64,000 nt of DNA from Fen-1038 sp042408355 (GTDB lineage: Bacteria > Chloroflexota > Anaerolineae > Anaerolineales > Villigracilaceae): positions 1 through 64,000 of the forward strand of contig JBHORD010000033.1 in the NCBI GenBank assembly GCA_042408355.1, in the 5' to 3' direction. The translations under genes were made by a program, and so were the position numbers. How positions within the stretch are numbered: the stretch's first letter is position 1; each line of letters opens with the position of its first letter. The notes below the pieces were generated by a model. That model ran no database searches. It was not told the origin of the DNA and worked only from the letters and a program-made list of their open reading frames with translations. Below are positions 1 to 7,900 of the stretch, piece after piece.

Positions 1-1
1 G

Positions 2-901
2 GTAACGATCAGCAATTTACAGGCCAGCGGAAGCGTCGCCGGCCAGGGCGCTAACATCAGCAATGGCAACGCCTCCACAGCCTCCGCCTTGTCGTTGACC
101 GGCTCCAGCGTTTTCTGGAACAATTACCTCGATGGCTTGTATGTTTTCAACTTTGGCCCCATTACCGCCAATAATCTGACAGCCAGCGGAAACGGCGCAG
201 GCGGCGCACATGGAGTTGGCGCTTATCTCTGGAATGCCAGCGCAAGCGCCCCCCAAAAAGTGACCGTGACCGGCGTCAATACTTTTAACAATAATTATTA
301 CGGCGGTTTGGCTGTTTCATCGCTGGGACCGGTTGCCGTCTCGAATGTGACCGCCTCCTCCAATACGCATGGTTCAGGTGTCAATATCACGAACAGTTTC
401 AGCGCTGCCTACGGCGGCGTGACCTTGAGCGGCACAAACGTGGCCAACGACAATGCCTCCCGCTATGGCTTTGAAATCTATTCCGCCGGCGCGATCACGT
501 TGAATAATGTGACCGCAAATGGAAATACCGATGGCGCCCTCCTGGAAAACGACAACTATGGGTCTGCCGGCATTGCGATCACTGGAATGAATTCATTCAA
601 TAATAATTCCATGAACGGCATGGAGACGTATACAAAAGGAAGCATTACCCTGTCGCAGAGCGCCTTTGATGAAAATACCGGAACAGGCCTGTTTGTCCAT
701 AACGGCTCGTTCAACGCTTTCACCGTTACCATGCTGTGCGGCAGTTTTACAGGCAATGCCAGCGGCCTCGCCCTTTCTTCGCCCGCGACTCCGATCACGG
801 CTATTTATCTAACGGGTGTGGTTTTTTCAGGCAATACTACAACCAATACCCTGATCGGCACTACGCCGTTGACACAGGTTCGCAATTGTCCTTTGCCGTA
901 G
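2..901 (+). CDS. C-terminal part of a beta-helix surface protein (5' end outside window)
   Basis: An open frame runs from the first bases of the window to a TAG at 899-901, so only the C-terminal part (about 300 residues) is present; the start codon lies upstream. The protein is made of imperfect repeats of about 20-35 residues rich in Asn, Gly, Thr and Ser, with recurring patterns such as G-x-I-T-L-x-N-V-T-A-x-G-N and N-N-N-x-x-G. This is typical of right-handed parallel beta-helix proteins such as large secreted adhesins or polymorphic surface proteins. No sorting motif, LPXTG or membrane segment is visible at the C-terminus, and the only Cys residues lie near the end. Function as an adhesin or shell protein is inference; the repeat fold is the supported part. 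The gene is followed by a hairpin and by an unrelated lipoprotein gene. Confidence 0.75.
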   Translation, partial: VTISNLQASGSVAGQGANISNGNASTASALSLTGSSVFWNNYLDGLYVFNFGPITANNLTASGNGAGGAHGVGAYLWNASASAPQKVTVTGVNTFNNNYYGGLAVSSLGPVAVSNVTASSNTHGSGVNITNSFSAAYGGVTLSGTNVANDNASRYGFEIYSAGAITLNNVTANGNTDGALLENDNYGSAGIAITGMNSFNNNSMNGMETYTKGSITLSQSAFDENTGTGLFVHNGSFNAFTVTMLCGSFTGNASGLALSSPATPITAIYLTGVVFSGNTTTNTLIGTTPLTQVRNCPLP

Positions 902-954
902 CGTTACGGACGGAGATCAGGCGCAGATATTGCTGGCCGCCATGACTTTTCGGC

Positions 955-960
955 TATAAT
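955..960 (+). promoter_or_regulatory. -10 box TATAAT upstream of the lipoprotein gene
   Basis: A perfect TATAAT sits 49 bases before the ATG at 1010. The best upstream match is TTGCTG at 930-935 with a long 19-base spacer, so the -35 is weak. Confidence 0.45.
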
Positions 961-987
961 CGAGGGACGGCAGATCTCGTCCCTCGA
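960..987 (+). terminator. Hairpin, 10-bp perfect stem, after the beta-helix gene
   Basis: TCGAGGGACG (960-969) pairs with CGTCCCTCGA (978-987) around an 8-base loop and is followed by ATTTTG. It lies 58 bases after the upstream stop, so it can act as its terminator. It also overlaps the predicted start of transcription of the next gene, so it could instead be a 5' leader hairpin. Confidence 0.5.
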
Positions 988-1009
988 ATTTTGCCTCCCA
1001 GAAGGAACC

Positions 1010-1567
1010 ATGATCAAAATTCGCTTCATTTTCCCAATCGTTTTGCTTTTTGTTTCTCTTTCGCTGGCTTCTTGCGGCCTTCAGACTGCGCCTGCGCCGA
1101 CCGCTACCGCGACCATTACTTTCACGCCCACATTGACGCCCACACCCGATCCCTGCTCACAGGCCAACATTGCGAATTCCGTCAACGACGTGAATAAGAT
1201 CATGCAGGAGTTCGATGATTCCTCGCTCCTGGCGCAGAACACGCCGATCTCTCAAATGCTGCCCGCCATTGCCGACCTTCAACGCATCCGACGCGAAGCC
1301 GAAAATCAAAGCGTGCCGTCCTGCTTGATCAATCTTAAGACACTGCAATTGAATCACATGAATACCGTGATTGATACATTGCTTGCCTTTGTCAAAGGCG
1401 CAGACACAGCAACCATCAATCAAGGCATCGCGCAAGCCCGTCAATACCACGATCAATACACCATCGAGATGGCGCGCCTGTTGGGAATAACGTTGACTGC
1501 GCCCACCCTTGAGCCAACTGTGAACGCCACCGCTTCGCCGACAGCGGCGGGAACCGTGACTCCGTAA
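1010..1567 (+). CDS. Secreted lipoprotein of unknown function, 185 aa
   Basis: The N-terminus has a basic start, a hydrophobic stretch and the lipobox L-A-S-C with the lipidated Cys at residue 22, followed by a Thr/Pro linker to about residue 48. The product should therefore be anchored to the outer face of the cytoplasmic membrane. The rest (residues 49-165) is predicted mainly helical, with two further Cys residues at about 49 and 104, and the C-terminus returns to a Thr/Pro/Ala-rich tail. I recognise no family. An AGAAGGA ribosome binding site precedes the ATG. The gene stands alone between a hairpin and a strong terminator at 1600-1632. Lipid anchoring is well supported; the function is unknown. 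Confidence 0.8.
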   Translation: MIKIRFIFPIVLLFVSLSLASCGLQTAPAPTATATITFTPTLTPTPDPCSQANIANSVNDVNKIMQEFDDSSLLAQNTPISQMLPAIADLQRIRREAENQSVPSCLINLKTLQLNHMNTVIDTLLAFVKGADTATINQGIAQARQYHDQYTIEMARLLGITLTAPTLEPTVNATASPTAAGTVTP

Positions 1568-1599
1568 GCGGCGGCGTGAACTCAATCGCTGACAAAGCA

Positions 1600-1632
1600 A
1601 AATTCCTCCCGCAACGGGCGGGAGGAATTTTT
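1600..1632 (+). terminator. Rho-independent terminator
   Basis: A 13-bp perfect stem (1600-1612 with 1618-1630), GC-rich at the loop side and ending in AATTTTT. It follows the lipoprotein stop by 32 bases. The mirrored A-run also makes it usable from the minus strand, where the chelatase gene ends at 1762. Confidence 0.85.
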
Positions 1633-1761
1633 GGCGGCGCAAAGTAAGCGGCGACCCTCAACGTGAATTTTGCGCGCGGACGAACGCCGCGAATTCCTTT
1701 GCATTCTCAAACCAAACGGCGCAAATCGCCATCGCTTTGCAAATAGACCCCTGCCGAATTT

Positions 1762-2734
1762 TTATTTGCTTCCGCCCGCAATTTCCTGTTTTACGGCGTG
1801 ATAAAGGTTTTCGGCTTTCAACTCGCTCAACGCATAACACGGCGCTTTGAGATGATCAGCCAGCATTTGCGCTAATCCCTGGTCGAACGCGGCGTGTTCC
1901 ATATTAATGACCACGCTCTTGACGTGTTCCGTTGCGATCAATTCCGCGAAGCGATAAGACTCTTCCTGCGGCGGCAGGGTGCCAATCGAAACGTTGCCCG
2001 CCCCATCCGTCAACACAATCAGAAGCGGTTCAATATCGGGATGAGTATATTTCTCATGCTGTAAGACATCCGCGGCCATCAGCAATCCCGCCGAAAGCGG
2101 AGTCTTGCCGCCGACCGGAATATCCATCAAGGCTTTTTGCGCGAGTTGAACGGAATTGGTCGGAGGCAGAACCAGCGTGGCGCGATCTTTTTGAAAGACA
2201 ATCAGCCCTACGCGGTCGCGGCGTTGATAGGCGTCCGTCAGCAGGGAAAGGATTGCGCCTTTGGTCGCGTTCATGCGTTCAGCCACCGCCATGGACCACG
2301 AAGCGTCCACCAAAAATAAAACCAGATTGGCCACGCGCTTCACGCGAATTTTGCGCTGCAGGTCGCTCCGCTCGATGGCAAAAGCCAATCGTTTGCGTTT
2401 TTCAGCCCGGCGTATCTGGAATGGAGCCGCGGCGCGGAATGTTGCATCGAAGGCGATGTCGTCCAGCTTATCTCCCGCCGGGCGCGCCTTGATATAACGT
2501 CCGTGTTTGCGCTCGGTCTTGGTTAACGAACGGCGGCCGGCGCGTTTACGCGCCAATTTATCGAGGGGTGTATTTAATTTGCGCGGCTGGAACGTTTCGC
2601 CCGGTTTGATTTTTTGTCCGCCCTCCCACCATTTGGCGTCGGTGTGCGCGAAGACATCCTGAGGCATCGGCTGCGGCGTGCCTTGAGGCTCTTCTTTTTC
2701 CTCGACGTCATCATCGAGCTTTAAGTTTTTTTTT
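1762..2734 (-). CDS. chlD: VWA half of a ChlI-ChlD type chelatase subunit, reached by -1 frameshift
   Basis: This frame encodes an acidic/proline linker, a basic region and then a von Willebrand A domain with an intact MIDAS pattern (D-A-S-W-S at the first strand, later T-P-L-S-A-G and L-T-D-G). It is the C-terminal half of the D-type AAA+/VWA subunit of Mg or Co chelatase, which together with ChlI drives metal insertion by the large CobN/ChlH subunit. No start codon with a ribosome binding site precedes the linker: upstream of 2734 this frame merely runs through the coding DNA of the AAA+ half in the wrong phase. The two halves overlap exactly at an A9 run, and a -1 shift there gives one 685-residue protein with AAA+ and VWA domains. 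No chlorophyll genes are near, so cobalt insertion is the more likely job. Confidence 0.75.
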
Positions 2735-3818
2735 CCTGCGGCTGGGCGTTTTCTTCGTCGGTCTTTTCGTCCGTTTCGCTTGGGACGGATTGAACTGCCA
2801 GTTGCTCGATGCGTTCCTGCAATTGCTCGGATGTGATCTCGGCTTGCTGGAACGGCGTCCGTTTGATGCGGTGGGGCAGGGCCAGTTCGGCGGCCAGCGC
2901 GATATCGTGGTCGTTGATCTTCGTGCGGCCCTCGAACGCGGCCTGTGCGCGCGCGGCTTTGAGAATCACCAGATCGGCGCGGTGTCCGTCCACATTCAAT
3001 GAAGCAGTCAGCGCGGCGATGGAAAGCAGATCGCGGCTGGTATATGTCACCTGGTCCACCAATTCGCGGGCGCGTTCGATTTGTTTTGAAAGTTCTGCTT
3101 CCTTCGGCATCCATTCTTTGCGGAAAGCCTCCGGATCGCGCTCGAACGAGAGATTGCGTTCCATAATCATCACGCGTTCGCGGGCGTCGCGGATGCCGAC
3201 GATGTCAACTGATAAAGCAAAGCGATCCAAAAGTTGCGGACGCAGTTCGCCTTCTTCCGGGTTCATTGTCCCGACCAGAATGAAGCGGGCGGGATGCGAG
3301 AAGGAGATGCCTTCGCGTTCGACGACATTGACGCCCATTGCCGCCGAATCCAGCAAAACATCCACGACATGATCGTCGAGCAGATTCACTTCGTCAATGT
3401 ATAACAAACCGCGGTTTGCGGCGGCCAGCACGCCCGGCTCGAAGTGGCGTTCGCCTTTTTGGATGGCTTGCTCGATGTCCAGCGTTCCAACGACGCGGTC
3501 TTCTGTCGCGGAAACGGGAAGATTTACAAACGGTGTGGTCTTCATGTGAGAAGGCAGAGACGTCTTGCCGTCGGCGCGTTCCCGGCATTCGGTGCACCAT
3601 GTTCCCGGTTTATCGGGATCGCAACCGAAGCGGCAGTCTTCAACGACTTTCACTTGCGGCAGCAAAGCGGCCAATGCGCGTGAAGCGGTTGATTTGGCGG
3701 TGCCGCGTTCGCCGCGGATCAATACGCCGCCGATGCGTGTGTCAACGGCATTGAGAATCAAAGCGCGTCTCATGCGCTCTTGACCAACGATAGCAGTAAA
3801 CGGATAAATTGCAGGCAT
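2721..3818 (-). CDS. chlI: AAA+ ATPase subunit of Mg/Co chelatase (ChlI-like; N-terminal half of ChlD fusion)
   Basis: A 365-residue AAA+ ATPase with Walker A G-E-R-G-T-A-K-S-T near residue 37, the Cys-containing ChlI/BchI insertion (C-R-F-G-C-D-P-D, then C-T-E-C), Walker B L-L-Y-I-D-E-V-N-L-L and the sensor region G-T-M-N-P-E-E-G-E-L-R-P-Q-L-L-D-R-F. The length equals a stand-alone ChlI. The protein ends in a short acidic tail right at an A9 run, beyond which the VWA half continues in the -1 frame. One gene can thus give both the short I-type subunit and the long D-type subunit. The start ATG at 3818 follows GGAG and sits about 12 bases after a predicted transcription start. The large subunit (CobN/ChlH) is not in the window. 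Confidence 0.88.
   Translation of the reverse strand: MPAIYPFTAIVGQERMRRALILNAVDTRIGGVLIRGERGTAKSTASRALAALLPQVKVVEDCRFGCDPDKPGTWCTECRERADGKTSLPSHMKTTPFVNLPVSATEDRVVGTLDIEQAIQKGERHFEPGVLAAANRGLLYIDEVNLLDDHVVDVLLDSAAMGVNVVEREGISFSHPARFILVGTMNPEEGELRPQLLDRFALSVDIVGIRDARERVMIMERNLSFERDPEAFRKEWMPKEAELSKQIERARELVDQVTYTSRDLLSIAALTASLNVDGHRADLVILKAARAQAAFEGRTKINDHDIALAAELALPHRIKRTPFQQAEITSEQLQERIEQLAVQSVPSETDEKTDEENAQPQEKKT
2726..2734 (-). promoter_or_regulatory. A9 slippery site joining chlI and chlD frames
   Basis: On the minus strand the codons run GAA AAA AAA ACT TAA. Shifting back one base inside the A9 run gives AAA AAA AAC TTA AAG and continues into the VWA frame. The combined reading frame from 3818 to 1762 plus one slipped base is divisible by three (686 codons). 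Ribosomal -1 slippage on A-AAA-AAA, or transcript slippage adding one A, would both produce it. A homopolymer length error in the assembly is the alternative. Confidence 0.6.
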
Positions 3819-3835
3819 TATTTTCTCCGCCGCTG

Positions 3836-3863
3836 ATTATATCGCAGGCGATAGGCCATGCAA
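3836..3863 (-). promoter_or_regulatory. Sigma-70 type promoter of the chelatase gene
   Basis: On the minus strand TTGCAT (3858-3863), a 16-base spacer and TATAAT (3836-3841). The predicted start of transcription is 10-12 bases before the ATG at 3818, leaving room for GGAG only. Confidence 0.6.
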
Positions 3864-3871
3864 GGGGAATT

Positions 3872-3888
3872 ATCATTGTCACAATGAT
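3872..3888. promoter_or_regulatory. 17-bp perfect palindrome between divergent promoters
   Basis: ATCATTGT-C-ACAATGAT lies between the divergent chelatase and S1 promoters, just upstream of both -35 boxes. It has the size and symmetry of a dimeric repressor site. The regulator is unknown; no regulator gene is adjacent. Confidence 0.4.
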
Positions 3889-3904
3889 TGGGTGACAGGC
3901 AGGG

Positions 3905-3933
3905 TTGTCAACTTGTGCAATCACCTTTATAAT
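3905..3933 (+). promoter_or_regulatory. Sigma-70 type promoter of the S1 protein gene
   Basis: TTGTCA (3905-3910), 17-base spacer, TATAAT (3928-3933); 35 bases before the ATG at 3969, which has a CGGAGA ribosome binding site. Confidence 0.7.
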
Positions 3934-3968
3934 CTTATCTACATTTCTTAATTCGGAGACAATCAACG

Positions 3969-5207
3969 ATGGATCAGAATCAGACCCTGCCCGCTCAGGG
4001 GAGCAACACCAACCAGCAGGGAGACCAGAATAATCAGAGTATGGAATCGCTGCTCGCCAACGAACACCTCAAAGTGGATATGCCCCAGCAGGGCGAAATT
4101 CGCAAAGGCGTAGTGGCGAGCGTGACTCCGACTCAGATCCTCGTGAGTGTTGGCGCGAAATCTGAAGGCGTGATCTCAGGCCGCGAACTCGAACAACTCA
4201 ACGAAGAAGAACGCGCCATGCTTCGGGTGGGGGCGGAAGTCCCGGTTTATGTCGTCAATGTGGAAGATGAAAATGGCAACGTGGTTCTCTCGCTTCGACG
4301 CGCACAGGAACAAATTTCCTGGGAGAACGTGGAAAAGATGCTCGAGGAGGACCGCGTTTATGACAGCAAGATTGTTGGCTTCAATAAAGGCGGATTGATC
4401 GTCATGGTCGGCGGCCTGCGCGGTTTTGTGCCTTCTTCGCAGATCAGCGCCATACGCCGGGCGCAGTCCACTGGCGATACGCCCGAACAACGCTGGCAGA
4501 AAATGGTGGGCCAGCCGATCAGTGTCCGCATCATCGAGGTGGATCGCGAACGCCGCCGCTTGATTCTTTCCGAGCGCGCCGCCTCCGCCGAATCACGGCA
4601 GTCGCTCAAGGAACGCGCCATCGAGGGACTGGAGGTCGGTAAGGTTTATACCGGCCGCGTAACCAGCCTTTCGGATTTTGGCGCCTTCGTCAATGTGAAT
4701 GGCGCGGACGGTCTGGTGCATCTTTCCGAACTTTCATGGGATCGTGTCCAGCACCCGCGCGAAGTTTTGGAAGTCGGGCAGGAGGTCAAGGTCAAGGTCG
4801 TTAACATTGATCGTGAGAAGAAACGCATCGGGCTTTCGATCCGCGCCCTGGCGGATGATCCGTGGAAGACGCGGGTCGAGAAATTCAATGTCGGTCAACT
4901 TGTGGAGGGCGTGATCACGCGCCTGACGAAGTTCGGCGCGTTTGCCCGCCTCGAAGGAGACATCGAAGGTTTGATCCACATCTCCGAGATTGCCGATCAT
5001 CACATTGATCATCCGAAGGAAGTTTTGAAGGAAGGCGAAGTGCGCACCCTGCGCATTGTCCGCATCGAGCCGGATCAGCATCGCATCGGCCTCAGCCTCC
5101 GCAAAGTCGATTCGGGCGCGTATGCCGACAAGGATTACAAGAAACTCATCGAAGAGTACGGTCATACCTCCTCCGACGAGGACAAGCCCCACGATAAAAA
5201 GGATTAA
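3969..5207 (+). CDS. rpsA: S1 RNA-binding domain protein (30S ribosomal protein S1-like), 412 aa
   Basis: The protein carries four consecutive S1 (OB-fold) RNA-binding domains at roughly residues 38-110, 125-210, 225-295 and 310-385. The third and fourth are the canonical type with G-x-V-T-x-x-x-D-F-G-A-F-V and G-L-V-H-x-S-E-L. A short Gln/Asn-rich N-terminal stretch and an acidic/Lys C-terminal tail flank them. Four domains match the shorter S1 proteins of many Gram-positives, Cyanobacteria and Chloroflexota rather than the six-domain form of E. coli. Its role is binding mRNA at the 30S platform to help initiation; a more general RNA-binding role cannot be excluded. The gene has its own promoter and a terminator 20 bases after the stop, so it is a single-gene unit. 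Confidence 0.88.
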   Translation: MDQNQTLPAQGSNTNQQGDQNNQSMESLLANEHLKVDMPQQGEIRKGVVASVTPTQILVSVGAKSEGVISGRELEQLNEEERAMLRVGAEVPVYVVNVEDENGNVVLSLRRAQEQISWENVEKMLEEDRVYDSKIVGFNKGGLIVMVGGLRGFVPSSQISAIRRAQSTGDTPEQRWQKMVGQPISVRIIEVDRERRRLILSERAASAESRQSLKERAIEGLEVGKVYTGRVTSLSDFGAFVNVNGADGLVHLSELSWDRVQHPREVLEVGQEVKVKVVNIDREKKRIGLSIRALADDPWKTRVEKFNVGQLVEGVITRLTKFGAFARLEGDIEGLIHISEIADHHIDHPKEVLKEGEVRTLRIVRIEPDQHRIGLSLRKVDSGAYADKDYKKLIEEYGHTSSDEDKPHDKKD

Positions 5208-5227
5208 GCGGTAATCTTATGGACGGG

Positions 5228-5253
5228 AGCGTGGCTTTATCGCCACGCTTTTT
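5228..5253 (+). terminator. Rho-independent terminator after the S1 gene
   Basis: AGCGTGGC (5228-5235) pairs with GCCACGCT (5242-5249), followed by TTTT. The next gene begins only 7 bases later at 5260, so its message probably either reads through this hairpin or starts inside it. Confidence 0.8.
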
Positions 5254-5259
5254 CTGATT

Positions 5260-6351
5260 ATGAACCTGATCATTGACTCCCATTGTGACCTTGCATGGAA
5301 CATGCTCAACTACGGGCGCGATTACACGCGCCCGGCGGCGGAAACGCGTGAAAAGGAAAAAGGCACGAGCGTCCCCGACCAGAATGGCGATACTCTGATT
5401 GGCTGGCCTGATTACCAAAGCGGTCAGGTCGCGGTTGTCTTTTCGACGTTATTTGCCGCGCCGATCCGAAGGAAGGAAGGCGATTGGGATAAACTCTGTT
5501 ATAAAGATTACGATGAAGCCCACCGCCTCTACATGGACCAATTGCGGCTTTATCACCAACTGGCCGATTCCAGGCCCGATTATTTCCGCCTGATCTTCAA
5601 TTCAAAGGATTTGCACGGCCACATTTCCGAATGGCGCGACGCGTCGAAGAAAGAACGGCCGGTCGGTCTGGTTGTATTGATGGAGGGCGCGGAGGGCATC
5701 CGTGATATTGATGAGCTTGCCGAATGGCACGAAATGGGCGTGCGGTTGATCGGACTCGCCTGGGCGGGCACGCGTTATTCGGGCGGCACGCGCGACCCGG
5801 GCCCGCTCACGGAGGAGGGCCGTCGTTTGCTGAAAGCCATGGCCGATTTCAATTTCACCCTCGACCTCAGCCACATGGACGAACAGTCGGCGTTGGAAGC
5901 GATTGATCTTTACGAAGGACCAGTAGCCGCCTCTCACGTCAATTGCCTGGCTCTTCTTCCGAATTTCCCGACGAATCGCCACTTCAGCGATCGTGTTTTG
6001 CGCGGCGTGATCGAACGTGGCGGCGTGATTGGAAATGTGCCGCTTAACGCATTTCTCAAATCCGGCTGGAATCGAAAAGCCGGTTCGCGCCGCGAGGAAG
6101 TTTCGCTGGATACGTTTGCCGCGCACATTGACCACGTGTGTCAGCTCGCCGGCGATTCTCTTCATGCGGGAATTGGCTCGGATTTCGATGGAGGTTTTGG
6201 CGTGCAGTCTGTTCCGCCGGAGATTGATACGATTGCAGATTTACATAAACTGGTCCCGTTGCTGGCGGCGCGCGGATATACCGAATCAGACGCCGAAAAC
6301 ATTCTTGGTCTGAACTGGCTCAATTTTTTGCAACGGAATCTTCCAACATGA
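5260..6351 (+). CDS. Membrane-dipeptidase family (peptidase M19) hydrolase, 363 aa
   Basis: The metal ligands of the renal dipeptidase family are all visible in order: D-S-H-C-D at residues 6-10, the bridging Glu in M-E-G-A-E near 144, L-S-H-M near 206, A-S-H-V near 227, and G-S-D-F-D-G near 307. M19 enzymes are binuclear zinc hydrolases that cleave dipeptides, including those with D-residues at the C-terminal side. There is no signal peptide, so it is probably cytoplasmic. The ATG at 5260 lies right after the S1 terminator with no clear ribosome binding site, which fits translation from a short leader. The stop overlaps the next start (ATGA), so it is co-translated with a small membrane protein. 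Confidence 0.88.
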   Translation: MNLIIDSHCDLAWNMLNYGRDYTRPAAETREKEKGTSVPDQNGDTLIGWPDYQSGQVAVVFSTLFAAPIRRKEGDWDKLCYKDYDEAHRLYMDQLRLYHQLADSRPDYFRLIFNSKDLHGHISEWRDASKKERPVGLVVLMEGAEGIRDIDELAEWHEMGVRLIGLAWAGTRYSGGTRDPGPLTEEGRRLLKAMADFNFTLDLSHMDEQSALEAIDLYEGPVAASHVNCLALLPNFPTNRHFSDRVLRGVIERGGVIGNVPLNAFLKSGWNRKAGSRREEVSLDTFAAHIDHVCQLAGDSLHAGIGSDFDGGFGVQSVPPEIDTIADLHKLVPLLAARGYTESDAENILGLNWLNFLQRNLPT

Positions 6352-6827
6352 ATGCTTCAACGCCTGCCTCTTATCCTGTGGATACACAGCCTGTGCCGAA
6401 AGGACCTTCACGCCTTCGCCTGCGCGTGGGCCTGATCACAACGTTGGTGGGGCTGTTCATTTTTACAGTCGGAGCAAAACCCGGCTGGTTTGGCTGGGAT
6501 CGTAGCGCTGGCGTCGGCTTCGTTCAGATCTCTTTCTTTTTGTTCGGACTGGCGGTGATTTCTCTTGGGGGTTATGTAGGCATATCCGCTTTATGGGCGG
6601 GATCTCAGCGCACGATTATTGCCGACATTGGAGCGCGCCTCGTGGCAACAGGTTTTGTCATCTCGATCTTTGCCGGAATGGCTGATGTCTTCGGAATGGG
6701 CTCTCAATCTCCGCCGCAGATACCGTACTTTGGACCCTGGCAGGCGACCGGCGTCTTAATCGGTCAAGCGGTGATTGCCGTCGGCTTTTTGATGTTTATT
6801 CCATATCAAATTCATCACGCGAAATGA
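6348..6827 (+). CDS. Small four-helix membrane protein, 159 aa, unknown function
   Basis: After a 25-residue polar N-terminus there are four hydrophobic segments, at about residues 28-44, 62-86, 96-115 and 127-152. The loop between the first two reads G-W-F-G-W-D-R-S. I recognise no family. The start overlaps the dipeptidase stop by four bases (ATGA), so the two are made from one message. The coupling suggests a membrane partner of the dipeptidase, or simply a shared promoter; the sequence does not decide. Confidence 0.75.
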   Translation: MNASTPASYPVDTQPVPKGPSRLRLRVGLITTLVGLFIFTVGAKPGWFGWDRSAGVGFVQISFFLFGLAVISLGGYVGISALWAGSQRTIIADIGARLVATGFVISIFAGMADVFGMGSQSPPQIPYFGPWQATGVLIGQAVIAVGFLMFIPYQIHHAK

Positions 6828-7142
6828 ATCCCGCTTTCAACAGGGAGGTTTTTATCGTGTGTTCCAACAATGACGGCTCTTTCGCAATTGATGGGCAAGA
6901 GCCTCACCACGAAGGCCGCCGTGTCGAAGGGTACACATACAGGGAAACGCTTGAATTCTTTGGCGGTTTTTCTTCGTGACCTTCATGTCATTTCGACACG
7001 GCTTCGCCAGTTGCTACAAGCCTTTGTGGTTGAAAGCGTCTTTCCTGAACGGTAGAACCATGCAATGATTCAAATATCAGCCTCCGGGGAGGAGCCTGAA
7101 AAAGAAAAGCCCATCGCGCAGAGCAGGATGGGCTTTTCTTTG
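6828..7142. other. Intergenic region with dispersed-repeat text and a possible 40-codon ORF
   Basis: About 6890-7030 resembles the CTTCGTG-type repeats found elsewhere in the window (cttcgtgacc, cacgaaggc, tgtcgaag/cttcgaca pairs). A GTG at 6857, eight bases after GGGAGG, opens a 40-codon frame ending at 6979. Its predicted peptide is polar, has no recognisable motif and overlaps repeat-like DNA, so I give it little weight. The region ends in the terminator of the minus-strand tRNA. Confidence 0.4.
7102..7140 (-). terminator. Terminator downstream of tRNA-Glu
   Basis: A perfect 14-bp stem (7102-7115 with 7127-7140) around an 11-base loop, running into T-rich sequence on the minus strand just 3' of the tRNA. 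Confidence 0.85.
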
Positions 7143-7215
7143 TGCCCCCATGGAGATTCGAACTCCAGTTTTGACCTTGAAAGGGTCGCGTCCTGGGCCT
7201 CTAGACGATGGGGGC
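7143..7215 (-). tRNA. tRNA-Glu, anticodon TTC
   Basis: The 73-nt cloverleaf is complete. The acceptor stem GCCCCCA pairs with TGGGGGC, discriminator A. The D-arm is GTC-TAGAGGCCCAG-GAC. The anticodon loop CTTTCAA holds TTC at the centre. The T-arm is TGGAG-TTCGAAT-CTCCA. The first pair of the anticodon stem is a C-A mismatch; the other four pair normally. CCA is not encoded. A terminator follows immediately. Confidence 0.95.
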
Positions 7216-7256
7216 TTGCTTTGTTGTATACAGCGCTGACTCGTGCCGGCGGTGTA

Positions 7257-7285
7257 AAACGGAGCGGCTTGAAGCCGCTCCGTTT
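7257..7285 (-). terminator. Hairpin downstream of the 7338-7886 gene
   Basis: AAACGGAGCGGC (7257-7268) pairs with GCCGCTCCGTTT (7274-7285) across a 5-base loop. It lies 52 bases beyond the stop of the minus-strand gene and is followed there by TTTTA. Confidence 0.65.
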
Positions 7286-7337
7286 CAAGCGGGCGGATTT
7301 TATCATCCCGCTCGAAACAGGTCAAGCGCTTTGGCGA

Positions 7338-7886
7338 TTAACTTTCGGGCTTTACGCGTTGATTGAGCAGCGCAATCAAATCCACCTGACGGCGATTAAT
7401 CAACATGCCGCCGCTTTCGATGCGTAAATTCGGAATCAAAATGGCCGTCAGTGTGGCGTTGAAGATGGGAAGAAAATCGCGCGTTCCCTCGCTCATCAAT
7501 GACGCAAAATCGAGGCGCCCCGGAATCTCCATGATGCCTTCGATTTCGAACATCTGCGTGGTGACGCGAATCGGATATTCCACAATGCTGGTATAGCCGC
7601 CGCGCACCAGCGCCTGCGGCCCCAAATCTTCGCGGCGCGCCATGCACACGGCATACACATGCGATTTCATCATGCGCGTCAATTCGAAATGATCCACCAG
7701 TTTGGTCGGCATGTGCAATCGAGCCAGCCGCGCATCGTGAACTTCCAGAACGGATTTTGTATTGTCATTCAGCAATCCCATGGTGCCGGTGCTGGTCACC
7801 ATGATTTTGCCAACCACGCGGTAGCCGGAGGTCAAAACATCGGCGGGGAGGAAACGATAGGTGCGGGGCGATGTATCCATGACCAT
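7338..7886 (-). CDS. Hypothetical cytoplasmic protein, 182 aa
   Basis: No signal peptide, membrane segment or familiar catalytic motif is visible. The sequence alternates short beta-strand-like runs and has a repeated 'L-x-x-D-x-x-x-x-L-E-V-H-D-A' style. The family is unknown to me. It may start at the ATG at 7886 or at the third codon, 7880. It is the last gene of a minus-strand operon with signal peptidase I and a zinc-finger protein (gaps of 8 and 14 bases). Confidence 0.6.
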   Translation of the reverse strand: MVMDTSPRTYRFLPADVLTSGYRVVGKIMVTSTGTMGLLNDNTKSVLEVHDARLARLHMPTKLVDHFELTRMMKSHVYAVCMARREDLGPQALVRGGYTSIVEYPIRVTTQMFEIEGIMEIPGRLDFASLMSEGTRDFLPIFNATLTAILIPNLRIESGGMLINRRQVDLIALLNQRVKPES

Positions 7887-7900
7887 GGCGGGACGCCTCG

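Noticed and set aside
2735..3114. N-terminal 130 codons of the VWA frame as a separate ChlD start
   Set aside because: This stretch is the out-of-phase reading of the AAA+ gene, is Arg/Pro-rich and has no ribosome binding site.
2721..3818. Chlorophyll synthesis from the ChlI/ChlD similarity
   Set aside because: No other chlorophyll gene is in the window, and the AAA+/VWA pair equally serves cobalt chelatases.
6857..6979. 40-codon GTG frame behind GGGAGG
   Set aside because: Overlaps dispersed-repeat text and shows no motif; kept only as a remark in the intergenic entry.
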